Below are positions 35,601 to 47,684 of a DNA stretch of 64,000 bases, one piece after another (positions within the stretch are counted from its first letter, which is position 1; the number at the start of each line of letters is the position of its first letter). A model generated the notes under the pieces. That model was not told the DNA's origin. It did not search any database and worked only from the letters and a program-made list of their open reading frames with translations. A program made the translations under genes and the position numbers. The stretch comes from Pseudopyrenochaeta lycopersici (Eukaryota; Ascomycota; Dothideomycetes; Pleosporales; Pseudopyrenochaetaceae): NCBI GenBank assembly GCA_003313425.1, contig NHZP01000003.1, forward strand, positions 434,001 to 498,000, in the 5' to 3' direction.

Positions 35601-38238
35601 AAAGGTTTTATTAGGAAATCTAAGTCCTTAGTAGGATATCCTATCCTATTTACGCTAAAGAAGGATAGAGGGTTAAAGTTATGCATTAACTATAGGAAGT
35701 TAAACAATATTACTAAGAAGAATTGCTACCTGCTACCTAATATATAAGAACTACGCGATAGATTAATAAGAGCTTAATATTTTACCGCGCTAGACCTAAG
35801 AGGAGCGTACAACCTTATTAGAATAAAGAAGGGAGAGGAATAGAAAACTACCTTTAGAACATAATATAGATATTATAAGTATATAGTAATGCCCTTTAGC
35901 CTAATAAACGCGCCAGCGACGTGTTAAGACTTAATTAATAATGTCTTAGTAGAATGTCTTAACATATATGTAATAGCCTACCTAGATAACATTTTAGTTT
36001 ACTCTAGAAATATAAAGGAATATAAGTAACATGTAAAGGAAGTACTACGACGACTAAGGAACTATTACCTTAAGTTAAAACTAGAGAAATGCGAATTTTA
36101 TAAAGAAGAAGTAGAATTCCTAGGATATATAGTTAGAAGACGAGGAGTACGGATTAGCGAATCTAAGGTTAGGATAATCTGAGAATAGAAGACACCACAA
36201 ATAGTTAAAGACATCTAGTTATTCCTAGGATTTATTAACTTTAATTAACAGTTTATTAAGGACTTTACTAAAATTACAGTACTCTTAATAAAACTAATAA
36301 AAAAAGAAGAAAAATAGGACTAGAACAAAGAACGACAATAAGTATTTAAAATACTAAAAGAAGTATGCACAGCTGAACTAGTACTTATATTATTTACTAG
36401 TAGATAACTACTAAAGATTAAAACAGACGTATTAGACCTTGTAATTAGAGCAGTAGCCTTATAAAAGAAGGACAGAAAATAGCACCCTATAGCGTATTAC
36501 TCGCGCAAGTTCTTATAGATAGAAGAATAATACGATATCTATAACAAGGAACTAAAAGCTATTGTTAACGCACTGCGATATTAGAGAGTATATATAGAAA
36601 GTTGCTTAGAACTTACTATTTACACAGACTACTAGAATCTAACGTACTTTATAATAATAAAATAATTAAACTAAAGATAAGTAAGATAGTTAGAACTTCT
36701 AGGATAATATAAGTTTAAGATTATCTATACACTAGGAAAAGAAAATAGAAGAGTAGATACACTAAGTAGAAGACATAATGTAATAGGGAAGAAAACTAAA
36801 GTTTGTATAGTAATCCTAAAAATAAATAAAGATAGAACTCTAGGACCTTTATAAGAATGTTACGCAATCTTAAAAGTATAGGCAGAGGTTCCTAAGAACC
36901 TACACAAAGCTATTATCTAATAACACTACAATAATCTAATATATAGACACCTAGGAATTACGAAAATAATAGAACTTATTTAACGAAACTATTACATTAT
37001 AAACCTTAGACAGAAAGTAGAAATATATATTAAGAAATATGTACCTTGCTAATAAAATAAACATGCTACTTATGCACCCTACAGCGAGTTACAGGTAATT
37101 AAGATACCTATAAAACTATAGGAAGATATAGTAATAGACTTTATTACAGATTTACCTAAGTCTGTAGATAAAGTAACTAGATATAAGTATAATACGATAT
37201 ACAACATAGTATGCAGATGTATTAAATACGCAGAGTTTATACTGTTTAGAAAGAATTTTACAGCACTATAACTTACAGAAATAATAAAAGATTGAATATT
37301 CTAACACTATAGCATACTAAAAACTATTATTAGCGATAGAGATAAGCTGTTTATATCTAATTTCTAGTTAACCTTTATAGCTGAGATAGGAACCTAAAGG
37401 AAACTATCTATAGTATACTACCTAGAAACTAATAGATAAACAGAACAAATAAACAGAACCTTAAAATAATACCTACAAACGTACTGTAATAAATAACAGA
37501 ATAACTAGGTATTACTGTTACCTATAGCCTAAATCGCGTTTAATAATAGTAAATCTGAAGCAACAGGCGAAACACTATTTTACGCCTACTACAGGAAACA
37601 CCTAAACCTATTTAAAAGAAACTTTCTGAGTGTTAAAGTAGAAGCTGCAGTTAAGATAGTAAGAGAACTACAGATAACGCTAAAATAATTATAAGAAAGA
37701 CTTAAGAAAAGATAAGGATAATAAATTTTATATGTTAATAAGAAAAGAAAAACAGCGCCTTAGCTAAAAAAGAGGGATAAAGCAGTGATAGGTACTTACT
37801 AGTAATTACTAATTAGTAAATAAGAATATAAAAATATATATTTAGAAGGAACTACGTATTTCTATTAAGATTTATCTACCTTAGATAGTATAATACTACT
37901 ATATAAAGTATATTATATAGAATTAAAAGGTTTAAACTAACTAATTTAGCTAGTAACTATCTACAATAGAGTTTAAAAAGTCTATTTCTCCTAAAGGAGA
38001 TTCTAAATACTCTTTAAATAAATCCCTCTCTTTAATATATATATTATTAAAAGCTTCTTTTTCTTCTAAAGTATAAAAGGAGTTATTAAAAATATTAAGT
38101 TTCCCTAAAAAGAATATATCACTTCTTATAAAATACTTTTTATAAAAAGTAGTATAAATACTACTATTAATATATGCTTTTCGTAGATTTATTTCTTTAT
38201 AATTATAATAAGTACTCTTAGTAAAATATTTTACTAAA

Positions 38239-38289
<51 letters not shown>

Positions 38290-38790
38290 TATAAGTATAT
38301 AGTATAAAATATAAACTAGAAAATAAAAAGTAGACCTAAAAGAGTATACTTACTATAGTCTTTAAATAAAATACTAGTATTAATTAGATAATCTGTTAAA
38401 TTATCTAATATTTCTAGAAGATTAGAATTTAGATTACTATCTTTCTTCTTAAATAAGTAGAAAGTATCTAAATCTATAAAATTCTCTTTTAGATATTCTA
38501 AATATATAGTTAGTAAAAGAGTAATATAAAAGTTATTTAAAGTTACTTACTTAAAAATACTAGTGTTTCTTCTTTATTATAGTAGTCTAAACAACTAATA
38601 TAATAAATAATTCTTAGAGTATTTAGATACTCTATAATATACTCACTATTAGTATCATTTACTATAATAATATTATTAATAATAGCCTTAAGTATAGAAT
38701 CTAACTTAGTAGATCTAACTAAAGAGCTATAGTTAATAAAATTATAAGTAATAGAGCTTTTTGTAGTAGGAGTAGAAGCTATAATATATA
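32670..38790 (+). mobile_element. RIP-degraded Ty3/Gypsy LTR retrotransposon
   Basis: A probable LTR start, TGTTACGAACAGGAAG, lies at 32670. The internal part has plus-strand pol: reverse transcriptase near 35630-36180 (PILFTLKKDRGLKLCINYRK, YFTALDLRGAYNLIRIKK, VIAYLDNILVYSRNIKEY, where the usual DD is DN). RNase H follows near 36400-36770 (HPIAYYSRKFL), and integrase near 37130-37640 (IISDRDKLF; AFNNSKSEATGETLF). Frames are crowded with TAA/TAG stops, as expected from C-to-T changes on both strands. A pure (AT)n tract lies at 38243-38286. A clear 3' LTR was not found, and the right end is cut by the pogo element. Confidence 0.85.
38243..38286. repeat. (AT)22 microsatellite
   Basis: A perfect 44-nt alternating AT tract inside the AT-rich Gypsy region. 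Confidence 0.9.
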
Positions 38791-38794
38791 TATA

Positions 38795-40643
38795 ACGTAT
38801 TCCATCATTAAGTGCGCCACACCATCGAGTAAGCCAAAATCTCTTAGCACCACCAACTTATGTTACGAATTGTCTATTTCATCACTATCAAACAAAGAAC
38901 TTGCGTACGTCGTGCTTACATTAGATTTAGAAGATCCTTCTATATCCTTTTTACACGTTTAAGCGTTATACCTAGTCCTGCTATAATTTCTATAGCGCTG
39001 TAGAGCTAGTTAAGCTGTTTCTTAATTACTACTACTATAAGCCTTCTTAGATCGCTAAGACGCTGCAGACGCTTTAGTAGCTACCTGCGCTAACGCTATA
39101 CTATACTCTAATATACTACCTTACTAAATCTACTTCTTTTTACGCGATTTCTGCTTAGTTATTACTACTAATTACTCTTTAAGCTTATAATTATAGGTAA
39201 TAAGCAGAGCGTTTTAGTGCAGTATAAGTTCAGCGCCTTTTATAAGCTAAGAGAAGCCTACCTACGCTATAATAGGTAACTAAGTAAAGGACTTACGTAT
39301 AAGCTTAGATTAAGATCTAAACTCTTAAGTATTACTTAGAGTCTTTAACTACTACAGCGTCTCTAGGAGGAGAGGTTCTAGTAGAGTACGTAGCTATACT
39401 TTAAGGTAATCTAACACTACCTGCGCGTTTATAGGGACTAGTCCTAACGCCTTAAAGGCCTTTTAACAGTTCTCCTCTATAAACACATTAAAAAACGCGT
39501 CTTTAAAGGCGGGGAGAAAGCCTTCTTTATTAATATAGAAGACGCGCTAGCGTGCTAAGTCTTAAACGCGCTAAGAGTACTTACGCTTTAACAGCGAGAA
39601 GTAGACTACGTTAAGTAGCTAGAGGATGTGCGATAAGTAAGGTAGCATACAGATAGTAAGAATCTTATGCTTAAGGCAGTAGTCTTTAAAATCCTAGTTA
39701 AGATAGCTCTTATAGCTGTCTAAGATAAGCAGCCTGTACCCCCTAACTTAACGCGCCTTTATATGCGCGTTAAAGTACTTTAACTACTTAAGACTAAGTG
39801 CGTTATTTATCTAGCTATTCTTAGAGACTAAGAGCTTCTAATTATACAGTATATCTGCCTCCTTATACTATGCAGAGATATAGACGCGTCCTTTATAGAC
39901 GATGAATAGCAGAGTTATGTACCTAGCAGCGCAGATGCTCTAGATAACTGTAACCTACTTGCGATCGCCTAGCTAAATAAGCTTAGGTTAAGCGCGTCTC
40001 TCTAAGCCTGTAATAACTTTTATAGAGCTAATAATACTTATCTAGAAGCTAGTTTTATTAAAGTTGTATATATTATTGTCGTGAACGCTGTACTTAGCTT
40101 TAGTGTCCTTAACTAGCTTAAACTACGCGCTAATTTTCTCTAGATCTTCTTAGAGTATCCTCTAATAGTCCTTTACTTAGTTAAAAGCTATTTTAAGCTT
40201 ATCTAAACGCGTTATAAATCTCTTAACCTATTACTTGCCTACTAGCTCTCTACTACGTACAGCTAGTAGTTTATCTGCTATATCTGCTACCTTACATAGC
40301 TAGGGCGCAAATCCTCGCGAATTAAGGTTAAGGATATATTAGACGATTGTCTGCTCTTTAGTGCGCATGAGCTTCTGGCGATTAGGCTAGCAATTAGCTC
40401 GAGCGGGGGTTCTATTGTATCTTCGCTGCAGGGTTAATTAGGTAACGTTAAACGCCTTAGCAGCACGTTGGACACTTTTAAATTAGCCTTGATTTATAGC
40501 CTAGAGAGTAAGCTCTATCCTGCCTTCGTTTTGAGATTAATTTAACTAAGTTGGTTAAGACATTGCGCGTAGTAGTAGTCATGTTAGGTGCCAAGAGATT
40601 TTGGCTTACTCGATGGTGTGGCGCACTCGATGATAGAATACGT
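38795..40643 (-). mobile_element. pogo/Fot1-type DNA transposon, RIP-degraded, complete ends
   Basis: Terminal inverted repeats of 57 bp lie at 38795-38851 and 40587-40643 (starting ACGTATTC) and differ at only about four positions, all C/T or G/A changes. The element is flanked by TA on both sides (38793-38794; 40644-40645), the target duplication of Tc1/mariner elements. The minus strand encodes a degraded transposase: EGRIELTL near the start, then VQRAAKAFNV (helix-turn-helix), RELVGK.VKRFITRLDKLK, VHDNNIYNFNKTSF (from DDDIYNFDETGF) and FIVYKGRVYISA. Many stops are present. It sits inside Gypsy-derived sequence, so it is a nested insertion of 1849 bp. Confidence 0.9.
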
Positions 40644-40645
40644 TA

Positions 40646-42300
40646 ATTACTAATTTACTAATTTTACTAATTTCGCCTATCACTGGGTAAAGGCGTCTCT
40701 TTACTATAGTTAGTATAAAGTCTCTATCTACGCTTTAGACTCTACTATTATAGGTTTACTACTAACTAATACTTTAGCTAGTAAGTATAGTATATATAGT
40801 ATATATTTTATAGCGCTAGTAGTAGAGACCTTTATAGTTCTATAAACTATAGTAATATATATTTTATACATTCTTACTAAGCTAAGCTTAGTTATAGATT
40901 CTCTTACTCTACTATACTTTACTCTTATTAGTAGTTTATTCTATAAAGTAGGTAATAACTAGGTTAGTAATAGGTTCTTTTATATATAATCTACTCTTTA
41001 TAAAAGGCTATTTATAGGGTTTATTTTCCTTAAGTAGTACTTTACTTTAAAATTAAAAGCTTCTAAATAGATTACCTAATATACTTAATATAAGTTTAAC
41101 TTCTATACTACGCGTATAGAGTGTAGGTTATTATAGTTACTTAGGACCTATATAGTATACTGCGTACTTTAAAGGTAATACTACTACTACTTAAAGCTGT
41201 ATATAATTACTAAAAGGTCTAAATTATATATTTTATAATTTAGCTTAGCGCTCTAAAGCTTCCTTAATATAAAGGTAATTAGATACTATTTTTTATCTTT
41301 AAATAACTATAATAGAATACCTAAGATAGTGTGCCGATGCACTTGGTGACGTAGTTACCGAGGGCATCTCAGCTAGGATTAGGTAGGCTTGGCCGGGAAA
41401 TCCGGGTATAAAGGTAGATAGATAGGACCTCCTTGGGAGGCATCGAATCCACCAAGTATCACCCACGCTGTACTGTCAAGTCCTGCTTCAACAGAGTCTC
41501 GATCATTCAATTTACCGTTGCCTATCCAGCCTTGTCTACCTCGTTACCCGTCCCCGCACCTCACCATCTCAACCAACACGAGATGCTCAGTTGCTTCCAC
41601 TGCGCGCAAGGCTACCATCAAAAGGGAGAAGTTGGCTGAGGCCTCTGTTCCTGCACAATAGTAAAAGTAGATGTATCTATCTCTACGCGTATTATAAGAG
41701 TAGAGTTAAAATAGCGCAGAATTAGCGCACTTAAAAAGCGCTCTTTAAGCTTCTTAAATAATATATTTACTATATTATTCTAATAAAAATCTTAATTACT
41801 CTTAAGTAAATTAGTAAGAAGAGCTATTTTATAGGCGTATCCCTTAATAAAATATTAATAAAAGTTAGTAAACCTTAAAAAAGACTAGAGTTCTTTAATA
41901 TTTACAAACTATAGCTATTAAGTAATAGTCTTAATACGCGCTAAATCTACGTAGATTCTGCATATTATAATAATAAACCTAAGGAAGTAGACCTTACTTA
42001 ATATAAAGGTATACTTTTTAAAGTTAGTAAAGAGCTTTACTTTTTATAACGCTTTAAGTATAAAGTATACTATGCGCTAGTATACTATAATATCTTTACC
42101 ATAAGTATAAATAAGTATATTATTAAAGTAAATTATATAAATATAGTCTAAATACTTACCAAGTACCTTATTAATATAGGCTTAAAAGCTTACTAGAGTG
42201 TTAGTTAGCTTAAATAGTATAACTAAGTACTTAAAGTAGCTATATTAAGTTTAAAAGGTAGTTTTCTACTTATCTCTTAATTAAATTTAATTCTTAAGTA
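40646..42300 (-). mobile_element. Second RIP-degraded Gypsy remnant, opposite orientation
   Basis: On the minus strand, a reverse transcriptase 3' part appears at about 42300-41660 (LRFTNFYQYFIKGYAYK-like, i.e. the FLGFTNFYRRFIKGY region). RNase H-like sequence appears at about 41325-41040 (ALER.AKLNYKIYNLDLL, then SFNFKVKYYLRKINP). Both are full of stops. It is broken by a solo LTR at 41330-41657. Its end near 40680 shares an ATCACTG-containing stretch, in inverse orientation, with the end of the plus-strand Gypsy element (about 37790), suggesting the same family. Confidence 0.7.
41330..41657. mobile_element. Solo LTR with target duplication, little mutated
   Basis: A 328-bp segment of normal GC content starts TGTGCCGATGCA and ends TTCCTGCACA (TG..CA with inverted ends TGTGC/GCACA). 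It is flanked by the direct repeat ATAG (41326-41329 and 41658-41661). It contains a TATA-like promoter (GGGTATAAAGG near 41402). The surrounding Gypsy sequence is heavily mutated, while this piece is not. The open frame at 41433..41639 is internal and not a gene. Confidence 0.8.
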
Positions 42301-43633
42301 GTAGTACTGTGGAGTTAACAAGGTGGTTCGGCACAATCCCGCAGTTCTAGTGTTGTGAATGAGAGGTAACGCTAGAATCAAATGTGCGTGAATAACAGGG
42401 GCAGCCCTGCCTAAGTAGTCTGCTAGAAACGAAGGTAAGTATAGAGCCTAATTAAAAGTAATAAGTAAAATAGTCTAAAATCTTATTAAATTAATGTAGC
42501 TAATACACTAGCTACTTCGCAAAATCTTAGTTTTAAAGTAAATTATTGTAGTGTATAGTGCATAATATTAAGACACTCGTTGGTGAGCTAACCGACGAAT
42601 GACCTTTACCTTACATGTACCCTGCCGAGCTTGACACGAGCTTTACCATATCGGCTCTAGCTTTGATCAACTTGCAGTGCTATCTGGAGTTTTGCTGGGT
42701 GTGGCACAAGTATCCCAATTTGGTTGACAAAACTAAGGGTGGGGACAGGCAGCCAGGTACTGGAAATAGTCGCCTGGGTAACATGTAGTACGTATCTTCG
42801 ATGACGGCATCTTTGATAGGCGGCGGGTTGATGCTTGTTGGCGTCTGAATCCTGCCGTGTGTTAAAATAGACTGGCCTTCATCCGGGCACTTATTCGATT
42901 TGGGCTCCTGTGATTTTCTGGGCTGTGGCTGTGTGGGAAGGACAAAATTGGCTAATGGGCTCGAAATTATTGCTTCCCAGCCTGAATGGGCTACAGGATG
43001 AAGACCAGCCCAGCGACTAAAATTGGGGTATGAAGCAGTCCCTGCCATATCCGAGGAACCAGAAACACGTACTTGCCTATGTTGTCTCCGTCATGGTGTC
43101 TTTCGACTCGTGCTATTAATACCTCTTTGCGTCGTCTCTTCGTTCCTCAAGGCATACACCTCGCGTAAATTCCACGATCGTCCCGCTAAGAAGCCATAGA
43201 AGAACCGGGAGATGGGTGGCTTAAGGGAGAGAGGCCAAGCAAACCAGGGCATGAGCGGGGTCGAGCGGCTTACTGGAGCGTCTTCGTATTTTGGTGGGGT
43301 TTTCACACCGGTTGGACCACATCGGCGATTCGGCAGTCTGGAAGTCCGACCTTGACTAATGTACTGCGCCCTTCTAAGAACTTGCGTACTTGACTCTGAT
43401 ACAAACAATGCGTCTTGCTCAGAATGATTCACTAGAAATTTCCATCTAGAGCAACGGACGAAAAATGGAGATTTACCTTAGCTGGAAAATAAAATATTTA
43501 AGGAGTCGTAGGAAGACAGCTTAGAGAAGTTCAGCAGCATACACAGTTCAGACAAACCCAGCGAATTATCCAGTGGATTTATTACCACAAACTTTCCCCT
43601 TTCATTTCTTATACAACGAAATTCCTACAAAAC
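42301..43633. other. Mixed-composition spacer before the NmrA-like gene
   Basis: A GC-normal piece (about 42300-42430) is followed by about 110 nt of AT-rich sequence and then normal sequence from about 42545. Two minus-strand frames (42680..43048 and 43091..43432) lack known domains. The stretch 43133-43155 (CGTCTCTTCGTTCCTCAAGG) has a near copy at 45536-45557, so this part may be repeat-derived. The right end must hold the NmrA-like gene promoter. Confidence 0.5.
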
Positions 43634-44661
43634 ATGTCCTCAATTAAGAGCGTTGTTGTTATCGGGGTGCGGTCCTTCGAAGTGCTATATTTTTCACTTT
43701 AGAAACTTACCTAAACACAGGCATCCGGAAATGTTGGAAGAGAGACCGTAAAAGCACTTCTTGACGCCAACTTCCAGGTTACGGCCCTGACTCGAGAATC
43801 ATCTGATTCGAAGTTCCCAGGAAATGTCGAAATTTTCAAGACAGACTACTCTCCGGAATCTCTTAAAACGGTATTCTCGGGTAAAGACGCCGTCGTATCC
43901 ACCATCGGATTTGAGGGTTATAAGAAACAGTTCGAAGTCGTCAAAGCCGCAGTAGCCGCTGGCGTCAAACGATATATCCCATCGGAGTTTGGGAACACAA
44001 GAGAGAAGAAATCGATCGATGTGTTCGAACAGATTCTTATCGACAAAGTCCAAGTTTTGGATTTAGTGAAGAAGATGGCCGCTGAAAACAAGGATTTCAC
44101 CTGGTCCGCTCTGGCAACCGGTCCCTTCTTTGACCAGGTCAGTTTGGACAGAATGGATAGAATATATGGTTGCTAATTCCAAATCAGCATATGGTTGTTG
44201 AAAACTTTGTTGGCCGCCCTGGGGTTTTCGGCGTTTCATTAAAGAATCGCAGCGTCGAAATATATGACTCTGGCTGTGAGACTGTTTACAGTACCACTCT
44301 TCCTGCCATAGGTAAGGCTGTGGCCGAGATTCTGCGCAAGCCTGAAGATACGGCCAACAAGTTTCTCGCTATATACAATGTCAAGACGACTCAAAACGAG
44401 ATCCTAGCTGGGCTGGAAGAGATTACTGGCGAAAAGTGGAAGGTCACCAAGACAAGCACATCAGAGGCACTTCGGCGGGGCTCGGAAGGCTTTGCACAAG
44501 GAGACGTAACGGCGTTCTTTGATATACTAGCGGCCGATATGTTGGAAGACGGTGCTGGGCGTGGAATCCTTAAAGGAAACGGTAAGTATGACAACGAACT
44601 CCTAGGAGTCTATGTGGAGGATATAAAGACCGTCCTAAATGACTTACTGGCTGCTGCTTAA
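43634..44661 (+). CDS. NmrA-like / isoflavone-reductase-like NAD(P)-binding protein
   Basis: Exons 43634..43666, 43721..44137 and 44188..44661 give 307 residues. The N-terminal dinucleotide-binding motif VVVIGASGNVG is split by the first intron. Further motifs: DAVVSTIGFEGYKKQFEVVK, AGVKRYIPSEFGN (family signature) and SALATGPFFDQ, followed by a substrate-side C-terminal half. The family (NmrA/PCBER atypical short-chain reductases) uses NADPH to reduce phenylpropanoid-like or other small molecules, or acts as a redox sensor. It lacks a targeting signal. The gene is intact although AT-rich mutated blocks lie on both sides. It could be an outlying member of the cluster, but nothing in the sequence shows this. 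Confidence 0.9.
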
Positions 44662-47600
44662 GCTGGACAAGAGATGTGATTAGAGGTTGAAATAGCATCA
44701 TTATAAACCACTCGCTCTATATTAATTATCTAGGAAATTAGTGTGAACTTTTATTAACGTACTCTACAAGCGAGTCGGAGACCCAAGCGAGTCGGACACT
44801 CTGCCAAGACCCTATCAAAACCATCCCATATTTACTATGGTTCACAACAGTAATATACTGTGCTGTACACTACAGACTACTCTGGCGAGAAGGTCGCTCC
44901 ACTGCTCTAGTGCAGCACGTGAAACCGTACGCCGCAGCATTAAATGAGAGCCTTGCATCCGCGTGAACAGCTAGCGACGACCGTCGATTCGACCGTAGCG
45001 ACCGTAGCCAGCGGAGCGAAGAAATCATTGTCCGTCTCTTCAGCTACTTAAATCCGCAGAGGCCCAGCTAAGCCTACAGGAATTTTTACGAAGCCTACGA
45101 AGTTCTCAATATTCATGTTTGGCGGTTTAGCGAACTCTAAATAGGCGCCGGACACAATAGGGAGCAGCTAATTGTTCCAGATGTTTTGGCGGTTACATTC
45201 AGACACAGCGTGCCCTAGTAAACAGTGATTTTAGTTAAGTAAGTTATGATAAGACGCAAGACTAATTCCGCTGATTAATTAACAAAGATTTTCGAGATAG
45301 CTTAGAAGTAGTCTGGATTTTTGGTGCTCGCAGACTAATACTCTTCGACGATTGGAATATATACTTTATAATCCCCTCTAACAGCAAGATCATAACTTTC
45401 TGAGAGTAAGAGACCCCTACCTTTGTTAGTTGATGTATAACAATTTGTGTACGTCTCCTCTAAATTCCTAAATAGTTGTTCTAAGTCCTTAGTTTTAGGG
45501 GGGTTTCTTCTCTCGCGCACGTCTAGAGAGCCTCTCGTCTCTTCGTTCCTTAAGGCACACCTAGTCAGCATAGAACACGAATAACCTCTATCACATGCTT
45601 TGATGTATGTTAGTGTCTGCATTTTTACAACTGTATCATAATTATATATAACCTGCAAGACTCTGGGTGGGATGCACGCGTCAGGACGCCTATTGCGATG
45701 CTGCCCAGGCGCTTTATGACTGGTAAAGCGATACTAAAGGAGCATAGTAGCTGCAATATAGTATAAGCCTGGCGATGGTTAGACTGCGCCACGAACGAAG
45801 GTAGAGGCATACTAAGAAGATATACTGGTGAGGGTAGATGCCTATCATCCGGTTGGAATACGCTATGCTATATAGGACTATGGCCCTAACTAGCTAACAT
45901 GATGTTGCAGCTGCATTTAGTATGACAAGCTAAAGCAGGAACTACTTTAATAGTAGGCTCTCTTGCCTCGCTGCCGAGTCCTTATAGAGCCTTAATTGTC
46001 TCGCTCTTAACCTATTATGAATTCCTAACTGTATGCATAATGCTGCTGAGGCTAGGAATAACCCTATTGCGAGGCGAGAGAGTAATGCTAACTCGTTAAA
46101 AAGACGTAGCTTTCTGTTTCTATTCTTTATTAACAATATAAAAGCAACATAGAGGCTGTATGCTGTACGGTATTAAAGGAGCGATATCTAGTGCTGTAAT
46201 AGTAGTAAATAGGTACGTAGCCTAGATTACCTAGGGAGGGAACTATAAAATGCGTAATACTCGAGCAAGCTAATTACAAAACTAGTTAGCTAGAATAGGG
46301 ATCTTATTTAGGAGGTCTTATATTAGTGCTAATAAGAAGTTACAAGTTGCAAAGCGCAATAATATCCAGCTAGTATATTTAGCTTTTAGAGTGATGCGCC
46401 TGTACAGCTATAATAACACTAGATACTAATAGTCCTATTTAAAGAAAGCTAGATACAGCCGCTACTCTTCTTTCCCAGACATAGCTGTAAACCAAAACTT
46501 CATTCGCCCTTGTCCTTTCGCGCAGCTGGACGTCGAAGTATATCAGCACGATGCTAAGTATAATAGAACCCGAGAAGCAGACGAGGAAGCAGATAAGAGA
46601 GATAAGCGCCATTTCAAGGACAGAGGGGACAGCGGTGCTGCACCAGCGTGGAAAGGCACCCCCGTTATATACCCCCCCCCCCAAGATACCGCTGCTTCGC
46701 ATGCCTGAGCGCTTGTACAGGGGTTTTAGCGTCACACCTCAGCAAGAGTGCCGCATGTATAAGCTTTATTAAGGCCTTAGTGCATAAATAATGTTGATCG
46801 TTGTACCACTTCTGGTTGCTGTTACACCTAGTCTACAGAGTGTGAGCGAATAGCCCCTATGCAGCGATTCATTGCTGTGCCACATAATGGTTACATAGGC
46901 AGGGTAAGCCTTGTCTCCATATAACAGGTATTTCAAGGGACGACATGGTTAAGGGTTGCGTTGTTCGGAGGCGCTGAAGAGAGCTGTCCTGTGTGCTAAG
47001 AGGTGAGGTGTTGCCTCATGTGTGTAAGCCTACGATAAGCCCGTATAGACAGTGGCTGTGAATCCTTGCTTGTAGCTACACAGGGATACTGCGCATTATT
47101 GCTTCATAACTGAGAAGGGATCGATGATCTGCTATATGACAAGGCGAAGTCCATGTGGCGGTCTGTCTCGTTGTCACAATAAAGAGCATAGGTCATGTCG
47201 TGGGACTGGTAGGGGCTGATCGACCTGTTTTTCTTGTTACCTACATGACTCCTGAGCATCTCAGGGGCCATATGTCATGCAACCCAAGCGGCTGAGCCCC
47301 TCTCTCATATTTAGCTACATGCCCTAGGTTTCGAGGACGTTATAATCCCACGGCCTTAGAATAAGAGGGCAGTGAGTACGTCTGAATAGCCTCCAATAGC
47401 AATACTATATGCTAGATCACGCAGATGGACTGTTCTAGGAGAAAATAGCCTACTGATACAAACAATTACCTTTAATTGTTCCTAACCCTGCTCTAGATAC
47501 TGCACCTCGTATATCCGCAACAGACCTAGACATGTGCGCTTACCCGAACCTAATCCTAGCCAGCTTTGCTCCCGCGGCATAACATCTCTTAAATAGACGC

Positions 47601-47684
47601 CTTTATTTCCTATAAAAAACCTTCTACTTATCTATTTACAACTCCTACAAAGACTAAATTTGTTTAACATCACCTGCTGTTAAC
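44662..47684. other. Accessory region, repeat-like, no intact gene
   Basis: Normal composition to about 45.2 kb, then increasingly TA-rich. Frames at 45335..45658, 45942..46136 and 46439..46735 have no recognised domain. A run of 11 C lies at 46672-46682. Around 46850-46990 the minus strand reads YLLYGDKAYPAYVTIM, which faintly resembles a PIF/Harbinger-type DDE transposase; this is a weak call. No RNA gene was recognised. Confidence 0.4.

Noticed and set aside
41433..41639. 68-codon open frame
   Set aside because: It lies wholly inside the solo LTR and starts just after its TATA-like box; better seen as LTR sequence than a gene.
42680..43432. Two minus-strand frames of 122 and 113 codons
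   Set aside because: No domain, no convincing intron between them, and part of the region resembles a repeat also found near 45.54 kb.
46439..46735. 98-codon frame with a hydrophobic stretch
   Set aside because: Composition follows the surrounding degraded DNA, it is isolated, and I could not connect it to other exons.
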